From: a bacterium HR32 | GTDB taxonomy: Bacteria; Sysuimicrobiota; Sysuimicrobiia; Sysuimicrobiales; Sysuimicrobiaceae | Direction: 5' to 3' | NCBI GenBank assembly: GCA_002898935.1 | Contig: BEII01000122.1 | Location: 1 to 5,900, forward strand | DNA: 5,900 nucleotides | Shown here: piece after piece, positions 1 through 5,900 of the stretch | Numbering within the stretch: position 1 is the stretch's first letter | Layout: every line of letters starts with the position of its first letter | Notes under the pieces: generated by a model | What the model was told of the DNA's origin: nothing | The model's input: the letters and a program-made list of their open reading frames with translations, nothing else | The model's database searches: none | Made by a program: the position numbers and the translations under genes

Positions 1-569
1 TTGCGGCCCACGGCCTCCAGGCCCGCGGGGTTGCTGAACCGGGCCAGTTCGATCCGGCCCAGCTCCGTGGGGGCGGACTCGCCCGGGAGCACGGCGGACA
101 CGATGCCGTTCGCGCTGATGGTGACCTTGGCCGCGCCCGGCGGGATGGTCACACCGGGCTCGAGCAGCAGGCCGTCGCTGGTGACAAGTCGCCCCTCTGC
201 GTCCAGCTTGAAGGTGCCGTCCCGCGTGTACGCCAGGGTGCCGTCCGGCAGGCGCACCTGGAAGAACCCATCGCCCTCCACCGCGAGGTCGAGGGGGTTC
301 CCTGTGAACTGGAAGTCGCCCTGGCTGAACAGGCGCTGGACCGCGGCCACCCGGGTCCCCAGCCCCACCTGTGCGGCGGTGGGGACCACGCCGGCGTTAC
401 CCGCGGGCGCCCCCGCGGTCCGGAAGCCGAGCGACATGAGGTCCTGGAATTCCGCCCGCGCCTTCTTGAAGCCCGTGGTGTTCACGTTGGCCAGGTTGTG
501 GGCGATGACGTCGATCTCCGTCTGCTTGGCCACCATCCCGGTGGCTGCGGTCCACAGGGCCCGGATCAT
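1..569 (-). CDS. flgG: Flagellar distal-rod protein FlgG, C-terminus cut off by window edge
   Basis: FlgG polymerises into the distal rod, the drive shaft that crosses the periplasm between the MS-ring and the hook. The visible 189 residues begin MIRALWTAATGMVAKQTEID and contain the N-terminal rod/hook motif HNLANVNTTGF (residues 24-34), followed by LAVEGDGFFQV (95-105), a hallmark of the FlgG/FlgF/FlgE core. FNPAGL-type sequence (FSNPAGLEAVG, 178-188) appears just before the edge. Family members are usually about 260 residues, so roughly 70 C-terminal residues, including the second coiled-coil terminus, lie to the left of base 1. The ATG start at 567-569 is fixed by an AGGAGG six bases upstream and by the conserved N-terminus starting exactly there. 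It is the second gene of a flgF-flgG pair, 10 bases after flgF. Identity is read from motifs and the level of confidence is high. Confidence 0.93.
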   Translation of the reverse strand, partial: MIRALWTAATGMVAKQTEIDVIAHNLANVNTTGFKKARAEFQDLMSLGFRTAGAPAGNAGVVPTAAQVGLGTRVAAVQRLFSQGDFQFTGNPLDLAVEGDGFFQVRLPDGTLAYTRDGTFKLDAEGRLVTSDGLLLEPGVTIPPGAAKVTISANGIVSAVLPGESAPTELGRIELARFSNPAGLEAVGR

Positions 570-575
570 GCTCCA

Positions 576-581
576 CCTCCT
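576..581 (-). promoter_or_regulatory. Ribosome binding site of flgG overlapping the flgF stop codon
   Basis: The minus strand reads TAGGAGGTGGAGCATG. The flgF stop TAG shares its AG with a perfect AGGAGG, which lies six bases before the flgG ATG. This geometry suggests translational coupling of the two rod genes; the coupling itself is inference. Confidence 0.8.
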
Positions 582-1290
582 ACAGGCGGGCCACCTCCGC
601 CAGCCGGCTCGCCACCTCGTCCGCGACCTGCACACACCGTGCCGCAGCCTCGTACGCCCGGGACCCCGCGATGAGCTGGACGAGTTCCTCCACGGGGTTT
701 GTAGCAGGCTGCGCTCTGGCACCCTGCCGTACTGGGACCGCAGCGTCCTGCACAGCGCTCGCCGGTGCGGTGTAGACGCCTGGCCCTGAGACGCCCAGCG
801 AGCCAGGTGCGGCGCGGACGACCCGCAGACGCCCCACCACACGGCCGGCGTCCTCCACCTGGCCGTCTGACCGTACCCGTGGGAGGCCGCTGACCCGCAC
901 GGGACCGTCCGCCCCCTGCACGCGGACTCCCGCCAGCGTGAGGAAGCCTTGCGCGTCCACCCCCAACCGGCCGCCGCTGGTAAGCCGACCGCCCTCCAGG
1001 AGGACGAAACCTCCGCCCTCCACCGCCAGGTCCTGGGGGGCCCCGGTGGGGACGGGCACCGCAGGCCGCAGATCCACTGTCCCCTGGGGTGCACTCGGGC
1101 CCGAACCTCGCGTGCCCACCACCACGCCCGCGTCGCGCCGGTACACCTGCCCCGGTTCGCCACTCCGCAGGGCCACCACCAGCCGGTGGAAGCCCACCGT
1201 CTGCGCGTTCGCCAGGTTGTGGGCGACCAGGTCCACCCGCGCCTGCTCCGCGGACATGGCCGCGGCGGCAGCCCGCAACAGCCCCAGCAT
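580..1290 (-). CDS. flgF: Flagellar basal-body rod protein, FlgF/FlgG family (FlgF-like)
   Basis: This is a complete 236-residue rod protein, close to the family's usual length of about 250. The N-terminus has the rod/hook signature HNLANAQTVGF (residues 24-34). The middle has LAVEGGGFVLL (88-98), matching LAVEGDGFF of the neighbouring FlgG. The C-terminus (198-236) carries NPVEELVQLIAGSRAYEAAA, the conserved helical end that packs against the N-terminal helix in rod and hook filaments. No signal peptide is expected, because such subunits leave through the flagellar type III export apparatus. The ATG at 1288-1290 has GGAGGAGG five bases upstream. It heads the pair flgF-flgG, the usual order of the distal-rod genes. 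FlgF and FlgG are close paralogues; the FlgF assignment rests on order and greater divergence. The B. subtilis FlhO-type name would be an alternative for the same role. Confidence 0.87.
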   Translation of the reverse strand: MLGLLRAAAAAMSAEQARVDLVAHNLANAQTVGFHRLVVALRSGEPGQVYRRDAGVVVGTRGSGPSAPQGTVDLRPAVPVPTGAPQDLAVEGGGFVLLEGGRLTSGGRLGVDAQGFLTLAGVRVQGADGPVRVSGLPRVRSDGQVEDAGRVVGRLRVVRAAPGSLGVSGPGVYTAPASAVQDAAVPVRQGARAQPATNPVEELVQLIAGSRAYEAAARCVQVADEVASRLAEVARL

Positions 1291-1487
1291 CCCGACCTCC
1301 TCCGCTCAGACCTCGCCGGGTGACCTTGCACATTCGGTGCCGGAGCGCCCGTCCACGCCACCGCCAACCCGTTCGGGGAACCCCGGTGCGCTGCCCGAGG
1401 GGATCTCAGGATCGGTTGCGCGGCCGAGGGGAAAATCGGTCCTCTGCCGGATGTCAGAGCGCCTTCCCAGCTGGTTTACGATCTGAG

Positions 1488-1504
1488 CGGACCCAGCGGG
1501 TCCG
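1488..1504. promoter_or_regulatory. Perfect 7-bp inverted repeat, possible operator or leader hairpin
   Basis: CGGACCC-AGC-GGGTCCG has seven paired bases in each arm around a 3-base centre. It starts five bases after the -10-like TACGAT (1477-1482) and lies about 85 bases before the cupredoxin ATG. No T-run follows directly, so it is not a standard terminator. It may be a repressor or activator site for the copper operon, or fold in its 5' leader. Function is inferred only from symmetry and position. Confidence 0.35.
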
Positions 1505-1507
1505 AGA

Positions 1508-1550
1508 GGCCCGGAGCTCACGGCAGGGTGGGCGGCCGGGCTGGCTTTTT
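1508..1550 (+). terminator. Weak hairpin with T-run in cupredoxin leader, possible attenuator
   Basis: GGCCCGG (1508-1514) can pair with CCGGGCT (1536-1542), giving seven pairs with one G-U and a 21-base loop. After three bases comes TTTTT (1546-1550). It lies 40 bases before the cupredoxin start with no plus-strand gene upstream in the window. If real, it would act within the operon's own leader or on readthrough. The long loop and short T-run make this a weak candidate. Confidence 0.2.
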
Positions 1551-1589
1551 GTAGACCATTCCCGGAGCGTGGGAGGAGGCGAGACGACG

Positions 1590-1943
1590 ATGCGGATCTG
1601 GACAGCACTCCTGGTGGCATCCGCCTTGGCGGCTGCGGCGGTGGGCGTCGGTCTGGCCGGGGCTTCCCCGCAGACGGTCAAGATCACCGCCAAGGAGTTC
1701 GCCTTCGAACCCAAGGAGGTCAAGGTGCGGGCGGGTCAGCCCGTGCGCCTAGTCCTAGAGAACAAAGGCGTCATCGAGCACGACATCGTGGTGGACAGGC
1801 TCGGAGTCAAGGCGCGCCCCGTCCAGCCCGGCAAGACTGCAGAGCTCACCTTCACGCCCAAGGCTAAGGGCCGCTACCCGATCGTCTGCAGCGTGCCCGG
1901 CCACAAGGAAGCGGGCATGACCGGGACCTTGGTGGTGGAGTGA
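1590..1943 (+). CDS. Small secreted blue-copper protein (cupredoxin)
   Basis: This 117-residue protein is a single exported cupredoxin that should shuttle one electron outside the cytoplasm. Residues 1-25 form a signal peptide: an Arg at position 2, an Ala/Val/Leu-rich core and a probable cut after AGA (25). The mature part of about 92 residues has the fold's typical strands and a full type 1 copper site: His64 (in IEHDIVV), Cys100, His105 and Met110 (in CSVPGHKEAGM). The C-x4-H-x4-M spacing matches rusticyanin-type sites. There is no membrane anchor or lipobox. The ATG is chosen because GGGAGGAGG lies ten bases upstream and the signal peptide begins there; the frame is open further upstream but without family sequence. 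The gene ends 12 bases before the NirK-like gene, so the two are probably one operon and this protein is a candidate electron donor to it. The partner assignment is inference. Confidence 0.9.
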   Translation: MRIWTALLVASALAAAAVGVGLAGASPQTVKITAKEFAFEPKEVKVRAGQPVRLVLENKGVIEHDIVVDRLGVKARPVQPGKTAELTFTPKAKGRYPIVCSVPGHKEAGMTGTLVVE

Positions 1944-1953
1944 GGAGGGAGGG
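1942..1953 (+). promoter_or_regulatory. Ribosome binding site of NirK-like gene overlapping cupredoxin stop
   Basis: The cupredoxin stop TGA runs straight into a purine tract, TGAGGAGGGAGGGCC, followed by the ATG at 1956. The overlap of stop codon and SD fixes this start and suggests that the two copper genes are translationally linked. It mirrors the arrangement at the flgF-flgG junction. Confidence 0.75.
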
Positions 1954-1955
1954 CC

Positions 1956-3275
1956 ATGGGGCGGCTCCTGTCGGTAGGACTCGCGGGCGTGCTGGCGGCG
2001 GGGTCCCTGTTCCTGGGAGCGCCCGCCGCCGCCCAGGTGAAGAAGTTCGAGCTGGTGGCCACCCGCAAGAACCTGGTGGTGGACGAAGGGGTGGTGTGGC
2101 GGGCCTTCACGTGGAACGGCCGCGTGCCGGGCCCCCTCCTGGTGGTGGAGGAGGGGGACGAGGTGGAGATCACGGTGCGCAACGCGGACACCATCACCCA
2201 CGGCCTGTCGATCCACGCGGCCAGCACCCAGACGTCCGCGGTGGTGGGCAACATCCCGGCGGGCCAGTCTCGGACCCTGCGCTTCCGCGCGGACTTCCCC
2301 GGGGTGTACATGTACCACTGCGCCCCCGGCGGCCACGGGATTCTGGCCCACACCATGGGCGGCATGTTCGGCATGGTGGTGGTGGAGCCCAAGCGCACCA
2401 AGTACCGGCTGGAGGAGGAGCTGGGCCGTCCGCCGGACGTGCGGGTGTACATGGTCCAGCACGAGGTGTACGGCAGCGGGAAGGACTTCGCGGACGGCCG
2501 CGCCCTGTACGTGACGTTCAACGGGTACAACTTCCGCTACGTCACCCAGCCGATCCAGGCAAGGCCCGGGGACTACGTGCGGTTCTACTACCTGAACGTG
2601 GGTCCCAACCTGGTGGGCAGCTTCCACGCCGTGGGCGGCATCTGGGAGTACGCGTACGCGGGCGGGAACCCCCAGAACGTCACCCGCGGGCTGCAGACCA
2701 CCATCGCCGCCCCCACGGACTCCTGGGTCATCGAGTGGCGGGTGCCCGCGGAGGGCTCGTTCCTGCTGGTGACCCACGCCTTCGGGGTCCAGGCCATGAA
2801 GGGCGCGGTGGGGGTGCTCAGCGCCAAGAAGGACGGGCCGCGGACCGCGGTGGTGCGCCCGGAGGGTCCCAACCTGCCGCTTCCCGCGAAGCCCAAGCGG
2901 GTCGTGGATCCCTTCGGCCTGGGTTCCTCTGACGTGGACGTGCCCGTGCGGCTGCGTCCCGGAGACCCGGCCTTCGTCCGCATGGTGGGGAACAGCTACT
3001 GGCCGAAGGTCCTGGAGGTCCCCGTGGGTAGCCGGGTCACGTGGGTGAACGAGGACGTCTTCGACCTCCTGGAGGGCGAGCGCACGGGCATGCACAACGT
3101 CACCGCCGTGCGCGGCCCCACGCAGCTCGCCTCGCCCCTGCTCAAGCACGCGGACCGCTTCACGCTGGAGGTGCGCCGGCCGGGCGAGTACGAGTACATC
3201 TGCGCCATCCACCCGTACATGCGGGCCAAGCTGCGTGTTTACAGGCCGGGCGCGGAGGAGCTGGCCCGCCGGTAG
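1956..3275 (+). CDS. Secreted NirK-like copper oxidoreductase with fused C-terminal cupredoxin
   Basis: This 439-residue protein starts with a signal peptide (1-26, probable cut after APAAA). Domain 1 (about 30-145) has the type 1 copper set His82, Cys122, His132, Met137 and two type 2 ligands, His87 and His121, in THGLSIHAA, YHCAPGGHG and AHTMGGM. Domain 2 (about 155-290) supplies His274 (VTHAFG) as the probable third type 2 ligand and His224 (SFHAVGG) at the catalytic-histidine position of copper nitrite reductases. Domain 3 (about 328-430) is another cupredoxin with type 1 ligands His380, Cys416, His419 and Met422; its CAIHPYM loop has amicyanin-like spacing. Classical NirK reduces nitrite to NO in the periplasm as a trimer, with about 340 mature residues and no third domain. 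The catalytic Asp of the H-x-x-D-x-H motif is Ser85 here, so nitrite reduction is likely but unproven. HxH/HCH trinuclear-cluster motifs of laccases are absent. It follows the small cupredoxin by 12 bases. Confidence 0.85.
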   Translation: MGRLLSVGLAGVLAAGSLFLGAPAAAQVKKFELVATRKNLVVDEGVVWRAFTWNGRVPGPLLVVEEGDEVEITVRNADTITHGLSIHAASTQTSAVVGNIPAGQSRTLRFRADFPGVYMYHCAPGGHGILAHTMGGMFGMVVVEPKRTKYRLEEELGRPPDVRVYMVQHEVYGSGKDFADGRALYVTFNGYNFRYVTQPIQARPGDYVRFYYLNVGPNLVGSFHAVGGIWEYAYAGGNPQNVTRGLQTTIAAPTDSWVIEWRVPAEGSFLLVTHAFGVQAMKGAVGVLSAKKDGPRTAVVRPEGPNLPLPAKPKRVVDPFGLGSSDVDVPVRLRPGDPAFVRMVGNSYWPKVLEVPVGSRVTWVNEDVFDLLEGERTGMHNVTAVRGPTQLASPLLKHADRFTLEVRRPGEYEYICAIHPYMRAKLRVYRPGAEELARR

Positions 3276-3297
3276 CTCTTGGTGGTGCAAGGGGGAA

Positions 3298-3332
3298 GCG
3301 GGGAGGGCAAGCGCCCTCCCCGCCTGTGTTTT
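3298..3332. terminator. Strong intrinsic terminator between converging genes
   Basis: A perfect 11-bp GC-rich stem (GCGGGGAGGGC at 3298-3308 with GCCCTCCCCGC at 3313-3323) closes a 4-base AAGC loop. On the plus strand it is followed by CTGTGTTTT (3324-3332), fitting termination of the copper operon, which ends 22 bases earlier. On the minus strand the stem also lies 20 bases past the aconitase stop but is followed only by TTCCCCC, so it would serve that gene less well. It is probably used in both directions, mainly for the plus strand. Confidence 0.82.
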
Positions 3333-3343
3333 GCCGGGTCCAG

Positions 3344-5900
3344 TCAGGAAGCCGCCAGGCGCCGCAACACCATCTGCAGGATGCCGCCGTGCCGGTAGTA
3401 CTCGAGCTCGGTGGGGGTGTCCACCCGCGCCACGGCCTCGAAGTTGACTTCGCCGCCGTCCTCCCGGCGGGCCCGCACGCGCAAGCGCGCCTGCGGCACG
3501 AGCGACCGGACGCCCTCGATGTCGTACACCTCTCGGCCGGTGAGGCCCAGGCTCTGTGCGTTCTGCCCGTCCACGAACTGCAACGGCAGGACACCCATCC
3601 CCACCAGGTTGCTGCGGTGGATCCGCTCGTAGCTCTCCGCGATCACCGCCCGCACGCCCAAGAGCACCGGCCCCTTGGCGGCCCAGTCGCGGGAGCTCCC
3701 GGCCCCGTACTCTTTACCGGCGAGGACGAGGAGGGGGACTCCCTCCGCGCGGTACCGCATGGCGGCTTCGTAGATGGTCATGAGCTCTCCGCTGGGGAGG
3801 TGCACCGTCCAACCTCCCTCGCGCCCACCCGCGAGCGCGTTGCGCAGCCGGATGTTGGCGAAGGTGCCGCGCACCATCACCTCGTGGTTGCCCCGCCGGG
3901 CACCGTAGCTGTTGAACTCCGCAGGCGGGACACCTCGCTCGATCAGGTACTGGCCTGCGGGGCTGTCCTGGGGGATGCTGCCTGCGGGCGAGATGTGGTC
4001 GGTGGTGACCGAGTCCCCCAGCACCGCCAGTACCCGGGCGCCCTGGATGTCCACGAGCGGCGCGGGCTCCGGCGGCAGGTTTTGGAAGAAGGGGGGCTCC
4101 TGGACGTAGGTGGAGCTGGGGTCCCAGGCGTACAGGTCGCCTTCCGGCACGGGCAGGGTCCGCCACGTCTCGTCGCCCGTGAACACGTCCCGGTAGCGCT
4201 CCCGGAACAGCTCCGGGCTCACGTGGCGCTCGATGAGCTCTTGAACCTCCCGGGTGGTGGGCCACAGGTCCCGCAGGTACACGGGCTGGCCGTTCGGGTC
4301 GTAGCCCACGGGGTCCTTGGTGAGGTCCACGTCCACGGTCCCCGCCAGGGCGAAGGCCACCACGAGAGGCGGGCTGGCCAGGTAGGCAGCCCGCACGAGC
4401 GGGTGGATGCGCCCCTCGAAGTTGCGGTTGCCGCTCAACACCGCGGCCACCACTAGGTCGTGCTCCTGGATGGCGTTGGCCACGGGTTCCGGTAGGGGCC
4501 CACTGTTCCCGATGCACGTGGTGCAGCCGTAGCCCACCAGGTGGAACCGAAGCGCCTCCAGGTAGGGCATCAGACCCGCCCGCTTCAGGTACTCCGTCAC
4601 CACCGCAGACCCGGGCGCCAGGCTCGTCTTCACCGCGGGGTTCACCACCAGGCCCCGCTCCACCGCCTTCTTGGCCACAAGCCCCGCGGCCAGCATGACC
4701 GACGGGTTGCTGGTGTTGGTGCAGCTGGTGATGGCCGCGATCACCACGGACCCGTGCCGCAGCTCCGCGTGCACGCCGTCCAGGCGCACGTCCACGGTCT
4801 TGGGCTTTGTCGCCACCGCCACCCCGCCGTCCCCGGCCGCGGGCCGGCCTCCTTCCGCCTCCAGCCGCCCCACGGCCACCTCGTTCTCGTTCCGGGGGCC
4901 GATGCGGTCGCCGAAGGCAGCGTAGAAGCTCCGCCCCACGTCCCTCAGGGGCACGCGGTCCTGCGGCCTGCGCGGGCCGGCCACGCTCGGCTCCAGCGTG
5001 CCGAGGTCGAGCTCCACCACCTGGTTGAAGGCCGGCTCCGCCGCCGGGTCCCAGAACAGCCCCTGCTCCTTCGCGTACCGCTCCACGAGCGCCACGTGGT
5101 CTGCTTCCCGGCCGGTGAGACGCAGGTAGCGCAGGGTCTCCTCGTCCACCGGGAACAGGGCGGCGGTGGCGCCGTACTCGGGTGCCATGTTGGCGATGGT
5201 GGCGCGGTCCGGCAGGGACAGGTGATCGAGGCTCGGCCCGAAGAACTCCACGAACTTGTCCACCACGCCGACCTTGCGGAGGATCTGGGTCACGGTGAGC
5301 ACCAGGTCCGTGGCCGTGACGCCCTCCGGCGGGGTTCCGTAGAGCCGGAAGCCCACCACTTCCGGCGCGGGCAGGTAGATGGGCTGGCCGAGCATCACCG
5401 CCTCCGCCTCGATGCCGCCCACCCCCCAGCCGAGCACCCCGAGCCCGTTGACCATGGTGGTGTGGGAGTCCGTGCCCACCAGGCTGTCGGGGAAGGCCAC
5501 GCGTTCCCCGTCGCGCTCCCGGGTGGCCACCACGGTGGCGAGGTACTCCAGGTTGACCTGGTGCACGATCCCGGTCCCCGGCGGCACCACCCGGAAGTTC
5601 GCGAACGCCTTCTGCGCCCACCGGAGTAAGGCGTAGCGCTCGCGGTTGCGCTCGTACTCCCGCGCCACGTTGAAGCGGAAGGCGAAGGCGGAGCCGAACG
5701 CGTCCACCTGCACGGAGTGGTCGATCACCAGGTCCACGGGCACCAGGGGATTGATCCGCTTGGGGTCGCCGCCCAGCCGCTGCATGGCCGACCGCATGGC
5801 CGCCAGGTCTACCACCCCGGGCACCCCGGTGAAGTCCTGCAGCAGCACCCGGGCTGGCAGGAAGGGTGCTTCCCACCCCTCCGTCCCGGGTTCCCAGCCC
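3344..5900 (-). CDS. acnA: Aconitate hydratase, AcnA type, N-terminus cut off by window edge
   Basis: Aconitase isomerises citrate to isocitrate through cis-aconitate in the TCA cycle, in the cytoplasm. About 851 residues are visible; AcnA proteins are near 900, so roughly 50 N-terminal residues lie beyond base 5900. Reading stays open to the edge, and the sequence before the GTG at 5846-5848 (APFLPAR, then VLLQDFTGVPGVVDLAAM) is conserved AcnA, so that GTG is an internal valine. Counting from that valine: GTDSHTTMVNGLG (125-137), the [4Fe-4S] ligands Cys376 (SCTNTSNPS), Cys442 and Cys445 (GCTTCIGNSG), SGNRNFEGRIHP (472-483), GDSVTTDHISPAGS (611-624) and the swivel-domain GSSRDWAAKGP (717-727). 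All three cluster cysteines and the GSSRDWAAKG loop are present, so the enzyme should be active. A Gly/Ala-rich linker at 326-348 precedes the cluster domain. The stop lies 68 bases from the converging copper gene. The promoter is outside the window. Confidence 0.97.
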   Translation of the reverse strand, partial: GWEPGTEGWEAPFLPARVLLQDFTGVPGVVDLAAMRSAMQRLGGDPKRINPLVPVDLVIDHSVQVDAFGSAFAFRFNVAREYERNRERYALLRWAQKAFANFRVVPPGTGIVHQVNLEYLATVVATRERDGERVAFPDSLVGTDSHTTMVNGLGVLGWGVGGIEAEAVMLGQPIYLPAPEVVGFRLYGTPPEGVTATDLVLTVTQILRKVGVVDKFVEFFGPSLDHLSLPDRATIANMAPEYGATAALFPVDEETLRYLRLTGREADHVALVERYAKEQGLFWDPAAEPAFNQVVELDLGTLEPSVAGPRRPQDRVPLRDVGRSFYAAFGDRIGPRNENEVAVGRLEAEGGRPAAGDGGVAVATKPKTVDVRLDGVHAELRHGSVVIAAITSCTNTSNPSVMLAAGLVAKKAVERGLVVNPAVKTSLAPGSAVVTEYLKRAGLMPYLEALRFHLVGYGCTTCIGNSGPLPEPVANAIQEHDLVVAAVLSGNRNFEGRIHPLVRAAYLASPPLVVAFALAGTVDVDLTKDPVGYDPNGQPVYLRDLWPTTREVQELIERHVSPELFRERYRDVFTGDETWRTLPVPEGDLYAWDPSSTYVQEPPFFQNLPPEPAPLVDIQGARVLAVLGDSVTTDHISPAGSIPQDSPAGQYLIERGVPPAEFNSYGARRGNHEVMVRGTFANIRLRNALAGGREGGWTVHLPSGELMTIYEAAMRYRAEGVPLLVLAGKEYGAGSSRDWAAKGPVLLGVRAVIAESYERIHRSNLVGMGVLPLQFVDGQNAQSLGLTGREVYDIEGVRSLVPQARLRVRARREDGGEVNFEAVARVDTPTELEYYRHGGILQMVLRRLAAS

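Larger units (their letters stand above)
1291..1589. other. Non-coding region between divergent flgF and cupredoxin genes
   Basis: These 299 bases separate two gene pairs transcribed away from each other, so promoters for both must lie here or nearby. Ribosome binding sites sit at each end (1296-1303 minus, 1571-1579 plus). In between are a perfect dyad (1488-1504), a weaker hairpin ending in a T-run (1508-1550) and a small interrupted repeat CGGGG-AA-CCCCG at 1374-1385. No convincing sigma-70 promoter is visible. TACGAT at 1477-1482 is a passable plus-strand -10 box without a good -35. Two minus-strand CCGAT cores recall the sigma-28 -10 box (GCCGATAA) but lack a TAAA at the right distance. 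Open frames crossing this region lack family signatures and are treated as chance. Confidence 0.6.

Noticed and set aside
490..1226. 16-base direct repeat GCCAGGTTGTGGGCGA at 490-505 and 1211-1226
   Set aside because: It encodes the shared AHNLA motif of the paralogous flgG and flgF and is explained by protein conservation, not by a mobile or recombination element.
1395..1457. Sigma-28 or sigma-70 promoter for flgF on the minus strand
   Set aside because: Two CCGAT cores and a CTGACA (-35-like, opposite 1452-1457) are present, but no matching second element lies at the required spacing.
1089..1589. N-terminal extension of the cupredoxin frame upstream of 1590
   Set aside because: The extension is Pro/Arg/Ala-rich without motif and crosses flgF. 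The ATG at 1590 has a strong SD and begins a proper signal peptide.
1956..3275. Laccase-type multicopper oxidase with a trinuclear centre
   Set aside because: The paired HxH motifs and the HCH motif needed for type 3 copper are missing; the ligand pattern fits the NirK type 1 plus type 2 arrangement.
1755..3290. A 511-codon open frame on the minus strand opposite the NirK-like gene
   Set aside because: It is His/Gly/Val-rich with no family motif and lies opposite a gene with every copper ligand intact. Long antisense frames are expected at this GC content.
5846..5848. GTG as the aconitase start codon
   Set aside because: The frame continues upstream to the window edge and encodes APFLPAR, which fits the conserved AcnA sequence just before VLLQDFTG, so the GTG is an internal valine.
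3714..5876. A 720-codon minus-strand frame overlapping aconitase
   Set aside because: It is a frame-shifted reading of the aconitase gene, rich in Gly, Arg and Ala with no recognisable domain; the aconitase frame has all catalytic motifs.

Overview
This 5.9 kb window is very GC-rich bacterial DNA. Third codon positions are mostly G or C, and strong purine-rich Shine-Dalgarno (SD) sites precede the starts. It carries five protein-coding genes and no sign of mobile DNA, RNA genes or CRISPR. The mix of rod-type flagellar genes, exported blue-copper proteins and an AcnA-type aconitase suggests a motile, respiring, high-GC bacterium. The lineage cannot be fixed from this sequence alone.

Layout. 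Positions 1-1290 (minus strand) hold the start of a flagellar distal-rod operon, flgF then flgG. The two are almost touching, and flgG runs off the left edge. Positions 1291-1589 form a non-coding region between divergent genes, with one clean dyad and a weaker hairpin followed by a T-run. Positions 1590-3275 (plus strand) hold a two-gene copper operon: a small secreted cupredoxin, then a secreted three-domain copper protein. The latter joins a NirK-like two-domain core (type 1 plus type 2 copper ligands) to a C-terminal blue-copper domain. Positions 3276-3343 hold a strong terminator hairpin between converging genes. Positions 3344-5900 (minus strand) hold aconitase, whose N-terminus lies beyond the right edge.

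How the parts work together. The cupredoxin and the NirK-like enzyme are probably co-transcribed and both exported. The small protein is a plausible electron donor, and the fused third domain may act as a built-in relay. The likely job is periplasmic or extracytoplasmic nitrite reduction to NO, or a related copper redox reaction. The residue at the usual catalytic aspartate position is serine, so the substrate is uncertain. The flagellar genes and aconitase look like unrelated neighbours. I see no convincing evidence of a wholly new system; the copper pair is the part worth following up.
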